Positions 32,200 to 44,541 of a stretch of 64,000 nucleotides of DNA are shown here, in pieces. The stretch is taken from NCBI GenBank assembly GCA_947685225.1, contig CANTUV010000035.1, positions 7,633,501 to 7,697,500 on the forward strand, written 5' to 3'. The position numbers and the translations under genes were made by a program. The stretch comes from Garcia nutans. Its lineage: Eukaryota > Streptophyta > Magnoliopsida > Malpighiales > Euphorbiaceae. Below the pieces are notes generated by a model that was given only the letters and a program-made list of their open reading frames with translations, did not search any database and was not told the DNA's origin. How positions within the stretch are numbered: the stretch's first letter is position 1; every line of letters starts with the position of its first letter.

Positions 32200-35100
32200 A
32201 CAAAAATTTTCAAGTTGGCGGCAGCTAGCATCAGCTGTACATGGAAACTGGGTTGCCTAGTCCAACTGATTTTGGGCCTGGCATAGCACGGCCCAAGTAC
32301 TAAGCATAGTTTATCTTTCTGAGAACGCTTAAGTAATTCAAATTGCATTGGATTAGAATATTTAGCCTATTAAGCAGGCCCAGCACAACACAACATGTCA
32401 GATGAAATAAATATATTATATATTTATACATATTTAAATAAAATTGCTCGTATAATTTTTTTTTCAATTAATAATAAATAATATGTTTAGTGAGTATTGT
32501 TTTTATATAAATAAATAATATTATATTCAATCTTAAATTAAAACAATTATTTAAGAATAATCATTTTTAAGCTAATAATTTTTTATCATATTTTAGATTA
32601 TGATATTTTAAATAAAATTACACTTTTAATTTTTAAAATTAAATTAATAACAAGTATTATATATATATTTATTACTTGTTTTATATGTATATGTTGGCTT
32701 GTTATCTTGAGTTTCTACTGATTTTTGAAATATTTTTGAATAGGTATTAATAAATAAAGAAAGTTGACTATTTTGAAAGAAATATACTTAAAGGCTTGAT
32801 TGATGAGAGTCTCGAGCATAAGTTTTGGGCAAGACTGGTACCATATTAGACCTATTATTGCTGAAGGATATATAACTATTACAGTTGGATTTCCTACCTT
32901 TTTAAAAGTTGATTTGCTACGATTTTTGGATTGATATTAAAAGATATTTTGAGACTTTTATTCCTCTTTAGAGAAGAATGTTATCATTAACTTAGAATTA
33001 TTTTTATTTTTATTATTTTCACAATTTTATCTTCTTTTTTTTTGAATTAGAGTTAAAGTAGGATTTTAATGTAGTAGTTATAAGAAGAGTAAGATTTTTT
33101 CCTAATTTTTAGCAACCTTGGATGACTTGAGGACTTTTAGTCCATATGTTTATCCATTGTTTTGTAGATTTATTTTATTTTATTTTGTTTTGAGTTTTTC
33201 TTTATTCAATTTATGAACAACTAATTTTCAAGTAATTGACGGATAATTAAAATTTTAATTCGCCAAATATTATAAGATCTAAATAAACTTTCCTATCTCT
33301 TTTTTGTTTTTCAATATTTATATATTTTTTGCGGCTTAATCACATTATTTTTTTACTATTTGTTTAAAAAAATTAGTTGTTCAATTAGTTTAACAATATA
33401 TCGTCATCAAAATACTTAAATCCATAATTATTTTTATTATTTTGATAATTGATGACAATTAGGTATACTAAGAGAATATATAATCTAATTAAATAAGTCA
33501 CGCAGCTGAATTTATTTATTAGAATAAAGTTTTTTTAATTCTTAAAATTATTAGAAAGTTAAATTCTAAGGATGTTCATATAGAATTGGCTACTAATAAA
33601 AATTAAGTAGCTAGAGTCTCCTAATTAATTTAAAATTTAAGAAAGAATTAGTAGTTGCAAGTGTTTCTAACAGTATAACGGATTTATTAAAAATTAGAAA
33701 GAACAAATCTTTGAATAAAAAATCAATCTAAAGAATTGAAACTGAAATTATTCATTTAATTGAAATTAATTTGATTGACTTTTTTTTAAATTATTTTTGC
33801 TGTAATTTATTTTTAATTTTTAATTTGTAATTTTTAGTTTTAGTTTAATTTTAACTCTTAATCATAAACTCATTTTTATTTAATTTTTATTCTAATTTTA
33901 TTTTAATTTAAAAAAAATTAATTAAGTAGTCAGTTTTCTATAAATTTAATTCTATCAAGCGCTGTTATAATTTAATTTAATTTAATTTAGAGAATAAAGA
34001 TTTAATTTTGGTGGTTCAACACTCATTATAAATTTATCTTAATTCTTAAGTATTAAAAATTTTTAAATAATTTAATCGCTTAAATTTTTTTATTTTTTTA
34101 ATTTAGATTATATATATAAATTAAATTATTAATTTATAAATTAAGATTTTTATATCAATTTAGACCGATCAGAGCTAAAATTAATAGTAAAATTTATTTT
34201 AAAAATTAGGTTAACTTGTATATTAAATAATATGATATAATTTAATATGATATGATATAATTATATAAAAATTAATTAGTCGTATTGAATAATTATTTTT
34301 TAAATTTTAACATTACTTAATATAACATGAACATTTTTTTTAGACTAGTATGATACTACGGAAAAAGTCGCAAGTAAGGTGAATTTGAGTCGGACTGATA
34401 TGATATGAATCAATTGCCATGTGTAGCGTCAGCACACTCCCACCCCATTTTAGCCACAATCCTTTTCCTTTGTTACTTGTTTCTTTGGGCCTTGATTCGT
34501 AGTTGACCCATCTGATGAGCTCACGCTCTGATTTTCCTTCACCAAGTCCATGACGCTGAGCTCGTCCATTTTAAATTTCTAACATAATATATAAAGAATA
34601 CGTATTATGTAAAATAACCTTGGATGCATATTATAAAAATGGTTAGTGTTTTATAAAAATATTTGTTGACATTTGAGGGGTTTTTCTTTCATTTAAGTTA
34701 CAGGATTGTGCTATTTCCTTTTTGTGATTATTTTAATTTTCGTTGGGTGGTTTACAAGAATTTGTGTGTGTTTGGCTAATAGCAATATGTATTTTTCATT
34801 GTTTCTGATTGGAAATGAAGAAGGATTCCCATATGTGGAGAACAAATGAAAATGAAAAATGGATTATTGGCATATAAATGAAGTAGGCTCTCACATACTA
34901 AAATAGTTTAGGATAATTTTTTTTTTTATAAATTTGCCAAAAAAAAAAACCGACAATGTTATAAATTTACCAATCTGAAAAAACATTATCAAAATTTATC
35001 AGAATTTCTTTGATGAACTATAAATTTACTATCCCCATATAGCGCACAAAAAGTTTATTTTGATTATTAAAAGTTTATCAAATCCAAACATAAAAAGTTC

Positions 35101-35902
35101 TATAAGTTTATTATTAGATTAATTATAAATTTATTGTATATTTTCATAAATGATAAAAATGTCCTTAATCAAAAAAATAAAAATTTAAAAAATGGACGTA
35201 ATTTACTCAATAGTTCAACTAAACTGACAGGGTAAGGCCCATCAATTCAATTATTGAGAATACTCACCCTGTTCAAAAATTCAAATATAACCCGTTAGAA
35301 AAATACAATCCTTTTTTTTAAGCAGAAAATACAATCCTTTATTTACCTGACTGAATTATTATTACCCTCAATAATAATATCAGTCAGAACCTTAGTTTTG
35401 AAAATTAAATTATATAATATAATCCTTTAGTTTAGATTTCGTCCTTCATTTCATCTTTAAAATATGTGTGAAATTTTAAATTTGCACTTTATGAGAAGGT
35501 AAATCAGCAAAATCTGCTAGTTGGGGAAGATGATTAGAACATCAAGACAACCTGAAACTTCGTTTAAGAGAGGGAGAAACACTCGAGAAAGAAAGAGATG
35601 GGATTTGAAATGAGGAGAGAAATCATGTTTACACTTGATTGGGAACTATGAAAAAAGATGGGAGAAAAGATTTTTAATATTCCTATTAATTACCTTAGTA
35701 AATATTAATAGATCTATAAATTGGACTTTGTAAATATAAAAGAAGAAGATCCTAATATCCCTTGGTACTAAAATATTTTCCTTGTTAATATTCCTATTAA
35801 TTACCTAAGTTTTTGCTGCATTTTTTGGTCACTTAACTACTAATTAAAAGTATATTACATTTTGAAACCTAATCTTCTCTACATTGTAAGATTTGAGATA
35901 AT
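32200..35902. other. AT-rich spacer, no gene seen
   Basis: Most of the stretch is low-complexity AT-rich DNA. A more balanced island at about 34350-34570 (around ACACTCCCACCCCATTTTAGCC and the following 130 bp) has no sustained frame and could be an old promoter or exon relic. The phrase ATTCCTATTAATTACCT occurs twice (35679 and 35791). Confidence 0.5.
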
Positions 35903-35924
35903 CACTACAAGAGAAGTTCAAATT

Positions 35925-36310
35925 TGCAACGAATTTTTGCAACTGATTATATTTATTATAAATTTGTAACGAATTTTTAACTATTTTGTAACGGAGAATT
36001 ATAAAAAAAGTTTTAAAAATTTTGCAATAAATATGTCCGTTGCAAATATTGTAACAGATTTGCAACAACTTTATCACAGGTTTATAATGAAATTTTGTAA
36101 CCGAATTTTTTTGGCTGCAAATCATAGCGGGAAATATTAGCACCATAATTTGCAACTAATTTTGCAACCGGATGTTTTTCATTGCAAATTTTGCAGCAAC
36201 ATTTGCAATGGATTGTAGCTGTTGCAAATTTGCAACAGTAACTACCCGTTGCAAAATCATTTAAAATAGAAAGAAAATTTTGCAAGGCCCTTGCAAATCC
36301 GTTACAAAAG
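35925..36310. repeat. Left subterminal TTGCAAC array of the CACTA element
   Basis: The motif TTGCAAC or its complement GTTGCAA recurs about every 20-40 bp (for example near 35928, 35935, 36038, 36060, 36146, 36220 and 36249), often as TTTGCAACGG-like variants. The small - strand frames here arise from the repeats and are not genes. Confidence 0.8.
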
Positions 36311-36779
36311 TTTTTTTCATGTATTTTTATGTTGTATTGAAAAAAAAACTTTTTTTTAATATAATACTATATTTATTTTTTTATAACGCTTTATTATATT
36401 TTTATAAATAATCAAAAAATTTTAAAATTACATAAATATTGAATTTATAATTTAATTAAGATAAACGTTAATTATACTAAATATTTGTTTAGTATGTGCA
36501 AACATTTTATTAAATTACAATTCATAAATATTTATTGCTATATTTCTAATTAAATTACAATTATACTCAATTAAATATTAACACTTTTGTGATATAAATA
36601 TAGTTTGGAATCCATTCATTTTGTGATAAACTAGTTTTTTTTTTTAAAGTGTATTGATTCAAAAGTATAATGAAAGCTCAAATTTATAAATGCAAGTCCT
36701 TATTTATTTATTATAATATGTTATATTATTTCTGAAGTCCAATTTCGTTTAAATAGCTAAGTATGATCTTAAATATTAT

Positions 36780-37620
36780 TAAATTGATCCATATAAATCG
36801 GATTAAAATTATTTAGACTCAAAAAGTTTCATTGATTTTTTACTTTCTCTAAATCAAATTATGTTGATTTTTAAAATATAAGATGATTCTGAATTTTAGA
36901 CTATATTTTCTCTGACCAAAGTAATAATTGATTCATTATTTATAATATTAAAATATATTTTATTTTATTGATTTATTAATTAACATTTAATATTATATAA
37001 ATAATTAAAATAATTTTCTAATTAATTTAAGCATAAAATAAAATAAATAATAAATAAATAATAGTGTGATTATACATAATTTTTAATTTATATCCTAATC
37101 AATTGATATATACATATTTTATGAAATTATTGAATTAATTTATGATCACATGTTTGCTTTTGGTTTTAATTACTAATATATATATATATATATTATAAAC
37201 TAATATTTAATAAATATTTATTAGTTATTGGTTAAGCAGTAACTAGAGCTTATAATATAATGATTTGTACTTTAATATTATAATAATAAAATAATCATGA
37301 AATATATATATATATAATAAATTAATAAATATTTACTAATAAAGCAATATAATAAAATTATTTTATTTAGTTAAGAATAAATATTTAATTAATAATCAAT
37401 AATTATTTAGTTAATAACACAAAATAATTCATTAATAAGTTGAAGGGCAAAAATAAAATAATGAATATTAATTTATCACGTCTTGTATTAGATAAAGGTT
37501 ATGTTTTATTATATTAATTAATTAATTAATATTTAATATGTATACATAATTAAAATAATTTTATAATTTAAATAAAATAAATATACATAAAAAATATAAT
37601 TAATGTTTAAAATAAATAAC
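36780..37620. repeat. AT-rich repeat block in the CACTA interior shared with copia-B
   Basis: 36780-37140 aligns with 13780-14170 in copia-B. Shared blocks include GATTCTGAAT-TTAGAC, TTTATAATATTA, TGATTTATTA and TTTAATATTATATAAATA. A second diverged piece lies at about 37500-37610. It is non-coding, and its class is unknown. Confidence 0.55.
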
Positions 37621-37659
37621 TAAATATAAGTAATAATTTTATATATATATATATATATT

Positions 37660-38005
37660 TAACCAAAACTACGTCGTTTAGATTTGTATAAAATGCAACT
37701 TATCTCAACCCTAAAGTTCGCTCTTCTCTCCTCTCCGTTTGTCTGCGCCGCTCACTAACCCTCACTCCCTCTTCACTCTCTCAAACCCTTACCATCGCCA
37801 TCATCGACGCTGCCAAAGCCACTTACTCACCATCTAACATTTTCGAACAAGAAGAAGCTAATTAACCCTTTAAAGTTATGTCGAGATCATCGCCATAATC
37901 ATGGGCTTCTGAGCTCCTCTTCTCCTCTTCCTGAAGTTTCTTCTCCTTCGCCTTCCTCTTCTCTTGATGATGCCATTTGCTTGACTGAAAATTGCATCCA
38001 GGTAA
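37660..38005 (+). other. Gene-start-like segment inside the CACTA element
   Basis: After a TA microsatellite and AACTACGTCGTTT, composition changes to pyrimidine-rich, GC-balanced sequence typical of dicot 5' untranslated exons (CTTCTCTCCTCTCC, CTCTTCACTCTCTC). It ends in a good splice donor, CAGGTAATTT, at about 38000. TTGTATAAAATG near 37685 is a possible TATA box. I find no long frame with a recognised product. It may be the promoter and first exon of a decayed transposon transcript or of a captured gene. Confidence 0.45.
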
Positions 38006-39349
38006 TTTTATGTAATTTTTGAACTTTATGATTCTTTTGAGTGTTTTACTATTTGGGTTTTTCGGGGTATTTCTTCTTTTAGATGCAATTTCCTTGTTTA
38101 ATTGCCAATTTTTTTTTTCTACTGAATTGGGATCATTTAGCCGAAGGGTTCAAAGTTTAGGTATTAGAACAGATTATAGAATATTTCATTGGGTGATGCT
38201 CTGGTAGCACTATATCATTTGTGCTCATATCAGCTTCAATGGTGAACATTTTCTAATCAATGACAGTTTGGTGGGTTTGGGATATTGTTTTTTTTTTTTA
38301 TTAGCAATCATCTATTTTATTTTTCTATGTAAATTATGAGGCCGGTGCTAAGGTACTTGGATGTTTTTGGTAATTTACTTCTGGTTGCGGTCCATTTCTC
38401 AGCTTGGTCCACGGGCTGTTTGGACTCTTGAGAACAAGAGTTTGGCTACTTCAATCTAGAAAATAGTGATAATCGGTTTTTTATTTATGAATTGCACTTC
38501 AATATATGCAGAAAATAAAGTTTCCCGATTGACTTTTTTGGAATAGATGATTGCCAACGTCAACATGATTAAAATAAGTTTTTGGGGTTAGTATGTTTGG
38601 CTTCTTGCACAAAATTTTCAAGTTGGTAGTAATATTTAATTTATGAGTTGTACTAATTCTTACTAATTAATTTTTTTTCTTAGTCATGCAAGATCGCTTC
38701 CTCTGCATTTTCTTCTTTCTTGTTTAGTCAAGTATTTAGTTCTTTTGCTTCTTTTCTTGAATGGATATCCTCTAAATTGCGTTTTTTTCCCCAAATTTTT
38801 AATTACTTGCTTAAATAATTCTTAACAAAAGAAACCATCTTGCATTAGAATTCCTACTTAGCTTCTTCCTCTTTCATTTATTAAGTATATATGTGAATAA
38901 TTTGATCATTCACTTTCTATGTAATAATAATTCTTAATTTGGAATTTTGAATAGCTAATCGTCATACATAATAATTATGTTTTAAGGGGACCGAATGGTT
39001 TAGGGTGTGTATATTGTGTATACACATGATCAATTAGTTAATTTGACCAAGTATAAATGATGTGAGACTAATAATTACATCCAACCAAGGCCTTGTGGTA
39101 GGTTAAACATGAACTAGAAGACTAATAATCTTAGGGATAGAAATAGGTATATAATAAGTATGAGCGTTGTGGTTGATTTAAATTTATATTTTGGCAAGTA
39201 GAATTGATGTGAATTAAGAAGTAATTATAAATGACAAATATAGATTTTGGTAGAATTGAATAGTAAAATGGTCGCCTAAATATATATGCAATGGATATAA
39301 TCATTTGCATGGAAATATTATGTCCATGAAAGGACCCAACTTAGGGTAC

Positions 39350-39557
39350 GTATATAAAATACATGTATAATTCTATGGGCCTTACTAAATATATTAATTA
39401 GTGGGCTAGAGTACTAGGAAAGGAAAAAAAAATATAATAATAAAAATAATGAAATAAAATTACTGTGGAAATATAAAATACATTTATAATTCTATGGGGC
39501 TTACTAAATATATTAATTAGTGGGCTAGACTCTATACTAGGAAAGGAAAAAAAAACC
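39350..39557 (+). repeat. Imperfect direct repeat in the CACTA interior
   Basis: A segment of about 80 bp starting ATAAAATACATGTATAATTC at about 39354 recurs about 118 bp downstream. Each copy contains TTACTAAATATATTAATTAG and ends AGGAAAGGAAAAAAAA. The second copy differs by a few substitutions and one short insertion. It is non-coding. Confidence 0.75.
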
Positions 39558-40234
39558 TATTTATACGTCCTAATTACAAATACAAATATTATTCATAAAT
39601 GCATAGGATATAATAAGATCCTTTCTTGAAATTAAGAACTTCTTGTATTGTATAGAATTGACTGATCAAATAAAAATAGTGTTGTTGTAATCTGTATTAC
39701 ACATATCTGCATTGGCTTGCTAATTGGCTTTAATGTCATCACCTGAGTTGTGTATTTATGGATTTGGTAATATTTTCTATTTTTTCTTTCAACCATGTTT
39801 ACGTGTGGAATCATATGACATTAACTTGGGAGAGCAGAAGGTTATAGTGAAAGGAAATGTGTAACTACATATAGTTCTTCAGATCCTTTCAAAGATCACG
39901 AAGAAGAATTCTTTGCAGAAGCACCTGCACTTGCTGAACTCGAAACAAGCCTGCAGAAAATGTGGTTGTTGCTTAATCATTGATGTTGTCAACTTCTTTT
40001 ACTTTACGAACTAGCTCTTTAATGGTGGAATCATAGTTTGCCCATGTTTAATACTATTGTGGTATGTATCGACAATTTGGAACTTATTGTTAGTTGTAAC
40101 CTACAATAATTTCTTGCAATACATTATTTATGGTTTTGTATTATTGTTATGGAATAAAAAAAATGTGAATTTTGTTCTCACGGTCTACCCTTTGTTATTT
40201 CTTTACAAAAATGCGAATTCTTTTTTTTCTTGAG

Positions 40235-41020
40235 TAATTGTGCGTTTTGTAACAAGTTTAGTAATGGAAAGTTCCATTGCAAAATTTGCAACGGAAAGTT
40301 CCATTACAAAATTTTGGAGAAATTAAGAAATTTTCCAATGGATTTTGCAACGGACAATTTATGTTTCAGCAAATGTTACAAAAATTTATAAATGTCATGA
40401 AATGTGCAACAAATTTTGCAACAGAAGTGGTTCATTGCAAATTTTTGCAACGGAAAAAGCGGTTGCAACATCGGTCGCAAAATTCGTAGCTGATGATTTG
40501 TTGGTTGCAATTCATTTAGCGATCTGACTTTTAGTCACATAATAATTACGTTGCAAACTGTTGCAAAAAGCTTTTTGCAACAGATTTCCTCAGTTTTGCA
40601 ACGGGATTTGGCCATTGCAAAATTGGAATTTTATAGTTATATTTCCGTATCATATCTATCAATTTCGCAACGGAATATGTTGTTTCTATTAGAAACTGAT
40701 TTTTTTATATTTTTATTAGTAACAGAATATTTTATTTCTATCAATAACAAAATATTCTATTTATATTAGTAATAAAATATTTTGTTTCTAATCCGTGCTA
40801 ATTCGATTGTCAAATCGGTACTGAATTATCAACGGAGTAGTATTCCGTTACTTATAAAAATTGCTTTTTTTGTTTTTGATTTGTTGCTAATTTTTTTCCA
40901 TTTCAAATTTATTTGCAACGAGATTTTTAAAAACAGTTTATTTCCATTTCAAATTCATTTTTAAATTAGATCAGTAACCGATTTTCTTGTTTTAATAATG
41001 AAAATTTCTATTTCTAAACT
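40235..41020. repeat. Right subterminal TTGCAAC array of the CACTA element
   Basis: TTGCAACGG-like motifs recur in both orientations (for example near 40287, 40347, 40447, 40463, 40560, 40594 and 40913). Frames at 40277-40489 and 40345-40527 are products of this array and are not genes. Confidence 0.8.
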
Positions 41021-41346
41021 GAAAACTTCTTGTAGTGAATATAAAATCACAATTTTCTACCTTATAAAATTTGAAAATTAAATATTATAATTAACATGAG
41101 CAAAACTTTCAAAAAAAAACCCATATCTATTCGATTTTTTATTTAATGAATAGCAATAAAATCACAAAAAGAATTGTTATTTAAATCTAAAACCGTGACA
41201 GCACATTGACTCTCCATAATACTGACAACATAATAACTTAATTTAGAAAAATTGATTCTCCAAAGGCATGGTTTTCCCCATTATTGCAAACTAGGGAAAT
41301 CAATAAAAGTTAAAGAAAAATAGACACCAAAAAAAAAAAAGGGAAT

Positions 41347-42957
41347 TCAAAAATTGACGAGAGCACACTGTTTCCTAATTTCACCTTGGCTGCCTGTAAG
41401 TACTCCAATGCGGCCTAATTTCACCGCTGAATAAGCAAAATCATTTTTAAAAGTGAGTCCATTTGTCAAAGACTGAAGTGTTACGTAAGCTCTTGTTCCA
41501 ATATCATTGAGAAGAGCCGCATCAGATTGGAAGAGCCCTCTTTTTCTAGCTACAACCTTATAGTAATCACAATCAAATGTTTTGGAGCTTCCAGGGTCCA
41601 TTTCAACAACTGTATTGGTATCTCCAGGCTTACATTTCGCCTTTAATTCAGCTGCATATGCCGTGTCCAATGAAGGGTCTGTGTCGCCTTTGCCAGTGAA
41701 ATTGTACAACCGGTTTGAGATTATAAAGCAATGTCCAATTCCTATGGTGTGTGCTCCTGCACCAAAATATAAAGTAAAAATGGTTAATTACTATATTTTA
41801 CAATAAAACCTGATAATTATGAGATATCTTAGATATGTTGGAATTTCAAATGTGACAGGAATTTCACAATATTGGAGAGAAATGAATATAGAGCGAGATA
41901 TACATACATATATATATATATGTATATATTACGTAGATAAACTAATGTATCAAGGTTTTGAGTTGAAGTGCAGGGTTAGACCTATAAGTATGTTTCCTGG
42001 CTAGACTCGCGATGAATATCAAGTAGGCTCCTTGGACCCAACAAGATAAACTAAAGTCTACTATGTCAACATTACTTTCTAAAGATAACTCCAACACTAC
42101 TGAATCAAAAACACATTAATACTAATACCTAAGATTTTAACTTGCTTTATTTGTTAGAATAGTTTACCTGATAGAACCGCCAGGTCCTTTACAGTCAATC
42201 CTTTTGCAGTAAAATTTTGTTTGAGTTGATTTATATTGGCGAATGGGGATGGTATTTGTGCTAAAGCCTCAGAAGCATTAGACACCTTTCCATCTCTACG
42301 TCCAGTAGGAACATCCCAATATGGTCCTCCAATCTGAAAGATTTGATTAATTAGGATGTATAATAAAATGAGACATAATTAATTAATTAGTTTTAATGAA
42401 TTTTTTTGTGTTAGAGTTTATTTAATACCATTCGAACTGAATCTCGAGCTGCCAAAGCCAAAATATCAGCACAAGAAACTACACCAGGACACTTATTTTC
42501 TAGTTGAGTTTTTATAGCATCAATCACATTGAAACCTCTCAAGGTTTTGTTGGGAATTGCATCTTTCTCAGCTTGATTGGTCTTTGTAGAATTCAATAGC
42601 ACTGAGCCATCACATCCCTGCAATAAAATTTTGATGTATTTTAAATAATTGAAGTCACCTAGCATGATCCTAATACTTTGATTCTAATAATGAAGGACAT
42701 ATGCAGACCCTAACGAAACAATCGTGAAAATGCAATCTTAGTAAAGGAGCAGCAAGTGTTGGATCACTAGAAATGAATTGCTGAACAATATCATGTGCAA
42801 TAAGCTCTGCATTTGGGCAGGTCTTGTTATAGAACCCAAGTGCTAATCCTTGAGAATTAGTACTTAGGTCTAAGCCTAATCCAAGATTTAGGTTTAAGAA
42901 AAGGTGGAAGAGAAATAGTTGACAAAAGAGAAATGAAATAAATTTTTGAATAGCCAT
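41347..42957 (-). CDS. Class III (secretory plant) peroxidase, four exons, 337 aa
   Basis: It encodes a haem peroxidase that uses hydrogen peroxide to oxidise phenolic substrates in the cell wall or apoplast (lignin, suberin, defence). Exons on the - strand are 42957-42709, 42617-42429, 42333-42168 and 41756-41347. All introns have GT-AG ends (91, 95 and 411 bp) and the frame stays open. Three introns at these places are the classic layout of the family. Residues 1 to about 30 form a Phe/Leu-rich signal peptide. The distal site is R74 and H78 in LLRLHFHDCF. The structural motif VSCADILALAARDS is in exon 2, and the proximal haem ligand is H204 in LSGAHTIG. The Cys residues expected for four disulfides are present (TCP, HDC, GCD, SCAD, GHC, AKC, DCDYY, KQC). 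The protein ends QCALVNF. Overall it resembles the peroxidase 27/39 type, a call made from memory. It appears intact. Confidence 0.95.
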
Positions 42958-43033
42958 TGTCTAAAGGTGGCTGATCAATCTCTGAGTTGTTTTTTTAGCT
43001 TTGAAGCTTGTATTGGAGCTCTAAAACTCATCA

Positions 43034-43044
43034 TTTATTTATAG
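43034..43044 (-). promoter_or_regulatory. TATA box of the peroxidase gene
   Basis: On the - strand the sequence reads CTATAAATAAA, 77-87 bp upstream of the ATG. This is a good fit to a plant TATA box with a 5' untranslated region of about 50 nt. Confidence 0.7.
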
Positions 43045-43049
43045 CTATG

Positions 43050-44419
43050 CTAAGCTTTTGAAATTAAAAATATTAGATATTTAATCGTTGTTTTAATTTA
43101 GTTTTATATTATTTTTATAGTGGTTATTTGATAGGGTTAATAATAAATCAATTAAAGAGCTGACTAATGGACCGTCTTTGTTATGACATTCCTACCACGC
43201 ATAGCTTGAAAAGAAAAAAGAAATTGAATTCAAAAGGCCTAAATATTTTTATAACAATACGTTGGTCAACTCACAGAACCAATGTATTAATAATATGGTA
43301 ATTTGGGTGTGGAATTTGTCTATTATTAGTTATAAATTAATATTTGATCTGTGTTAATTACAATTTTAAATTAAGACCTAGCAAAAGGGCTAGATGTTAG
43401 TGCCTAAAAAATTTGATTTTAAGGCTTGCTTGTCCACGGAATTATTTATTAAGGTATATACTGCCAACTGTAGTAGTGTAGTGGTAAGCAGTAACTCAAG
43501 CCAATAGATATATAATTAGATTAAATTAATTTAATTAAGCAAAATAAAGATCGGCTCCATTCAATTAAAAATATAAAAATTTTAAATTAGATTTTTGGTT
43601 CCATAAAAAAAATTATTTATTGAATGAATCAGATCGATTTGTTTATTTATATATACTTTTAGATAAATAAGAAATTTTAATGTGTCAATTAATTTATATA
43701 TTTTTATTTTTTATAAATTTATATTTTAAATTAATAAACAATTAATTTATACATTGTTAAACTCCATATCTAATAAAAATAAATATATAATTTAATTAAT
43801 ATAAAAATAAACTCTCTAGCCTCAATAGTTAATTTTTAAAATTAGCTCTCTTAAATTTATATTAAAAAATTTAACATGATATTAGAACTGGTATTTTTAT
43901 TCTTACCAATTGAGACTATAATCATTAAAATGTATGACTGAATTATTTAAATGTTCATTAGATTTTATAAATGATATTTCCAAATCTATACTTTTAAAAA
44001 AATTAGCATATATTTATACATGAAAAATTAAAATTATTTAATTATTTATGTCATAATTTAATTATTTTTGCTTTTATAAATAAATTAAAATTTTAATGTT
44101 GTTGCAAATGATAAATATTTATAGTATATTTGAATTTAAAAAATAAAAAATATTTCATGATATTCAATTTTTAATTGAAAAATATAATATAATCGATTTT
44201 AATAATTCAATTTTAATATTATATTTCAATTCAATTTGATTTATTAATTAATTTTAATTTATCCAATTAATGAAAATTATTAATGGAAGTATATAGCACA
44301 TCCGCATCCAGCCAACTCTTCTCGAGAATACTTGGACGTTGAGTGTAACAAAAGATCCTGATTATTGCAGGATTTTTTTTAATAATTAGAAGTCTTTGAA
44401 CATTGTTGTATAGGCATTT
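43050..44419. other. Peroxidase upstream region and AT-rich spacer
   Basis: The first few hundred bases are the presumed promoter. Beyond that it is AT-rich sequence with no frame or transposon end. At 44280-44400 the composition is less AT-rich and a 62-codon frame is open on the - strand, but I do not recognise a product. Confidence 0.5.
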
Positions 44420-44541
44420 TGAAAGAGTTTGATTTTTCTCTGTACTCTGTAACATAATTACAAGTATATATAATACAGTTTCCTATCCTTTCTCAACTAC
44501 AAAATATAACTAATAGATAAACATTATCTATATCTCTAACA
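44420..44541 (-). repeat. 3' LTR of copia-2
   Basis: This 122-bp LTR runs from TGTTAGAGATATAG to CTCTTTCA on the - strand. The pol stop codon lies six bases inside it. It contains TATATATAAT-like sequence that may serve as a promoter in the other copy. Confidence 0.95.

Larger units (their letters stand above)
35903..41037. mobile_element. CACTA (En/Spm) DNA transposon, non-autonomous, 5135 bp
   Basis: The left end is CACTACAAGAGAAGTTC and the right end is the reverse complement of CACTACAAGAAGTTTTC. The 3-bp target duplication AAT flanks it (35900-35902 and 41038-41040). Both subterminal regions hold many copies of a TTGCAAC-type motif in both orientations, the expected binding-site arrays for a CACTA transposase subunit. 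No transposase frame exists inside, so it would need help in trans. The interior holds an AT-rich repeat shared with copia-B, a gene-start-like segment and a direct repeat. It lies 309 bp past the stop codon of the peroxidase gene. Confidence 0.9.

Noticed and set aside
34350..34570. GC-balanced island as a promoter or exon
   Set aside because: No sustained frame, TATA box or splice pattern that I can support.
35844..36285. - strand frames of 103 and 67 codons at the CACTA left end
   Set aside because: They read through subterminal repeats and flanking DNA; composition follows the repeat.
40277..40769. + strand frames at the CACTA right end
   Set aside because: They are products of the TTGCAAC array.
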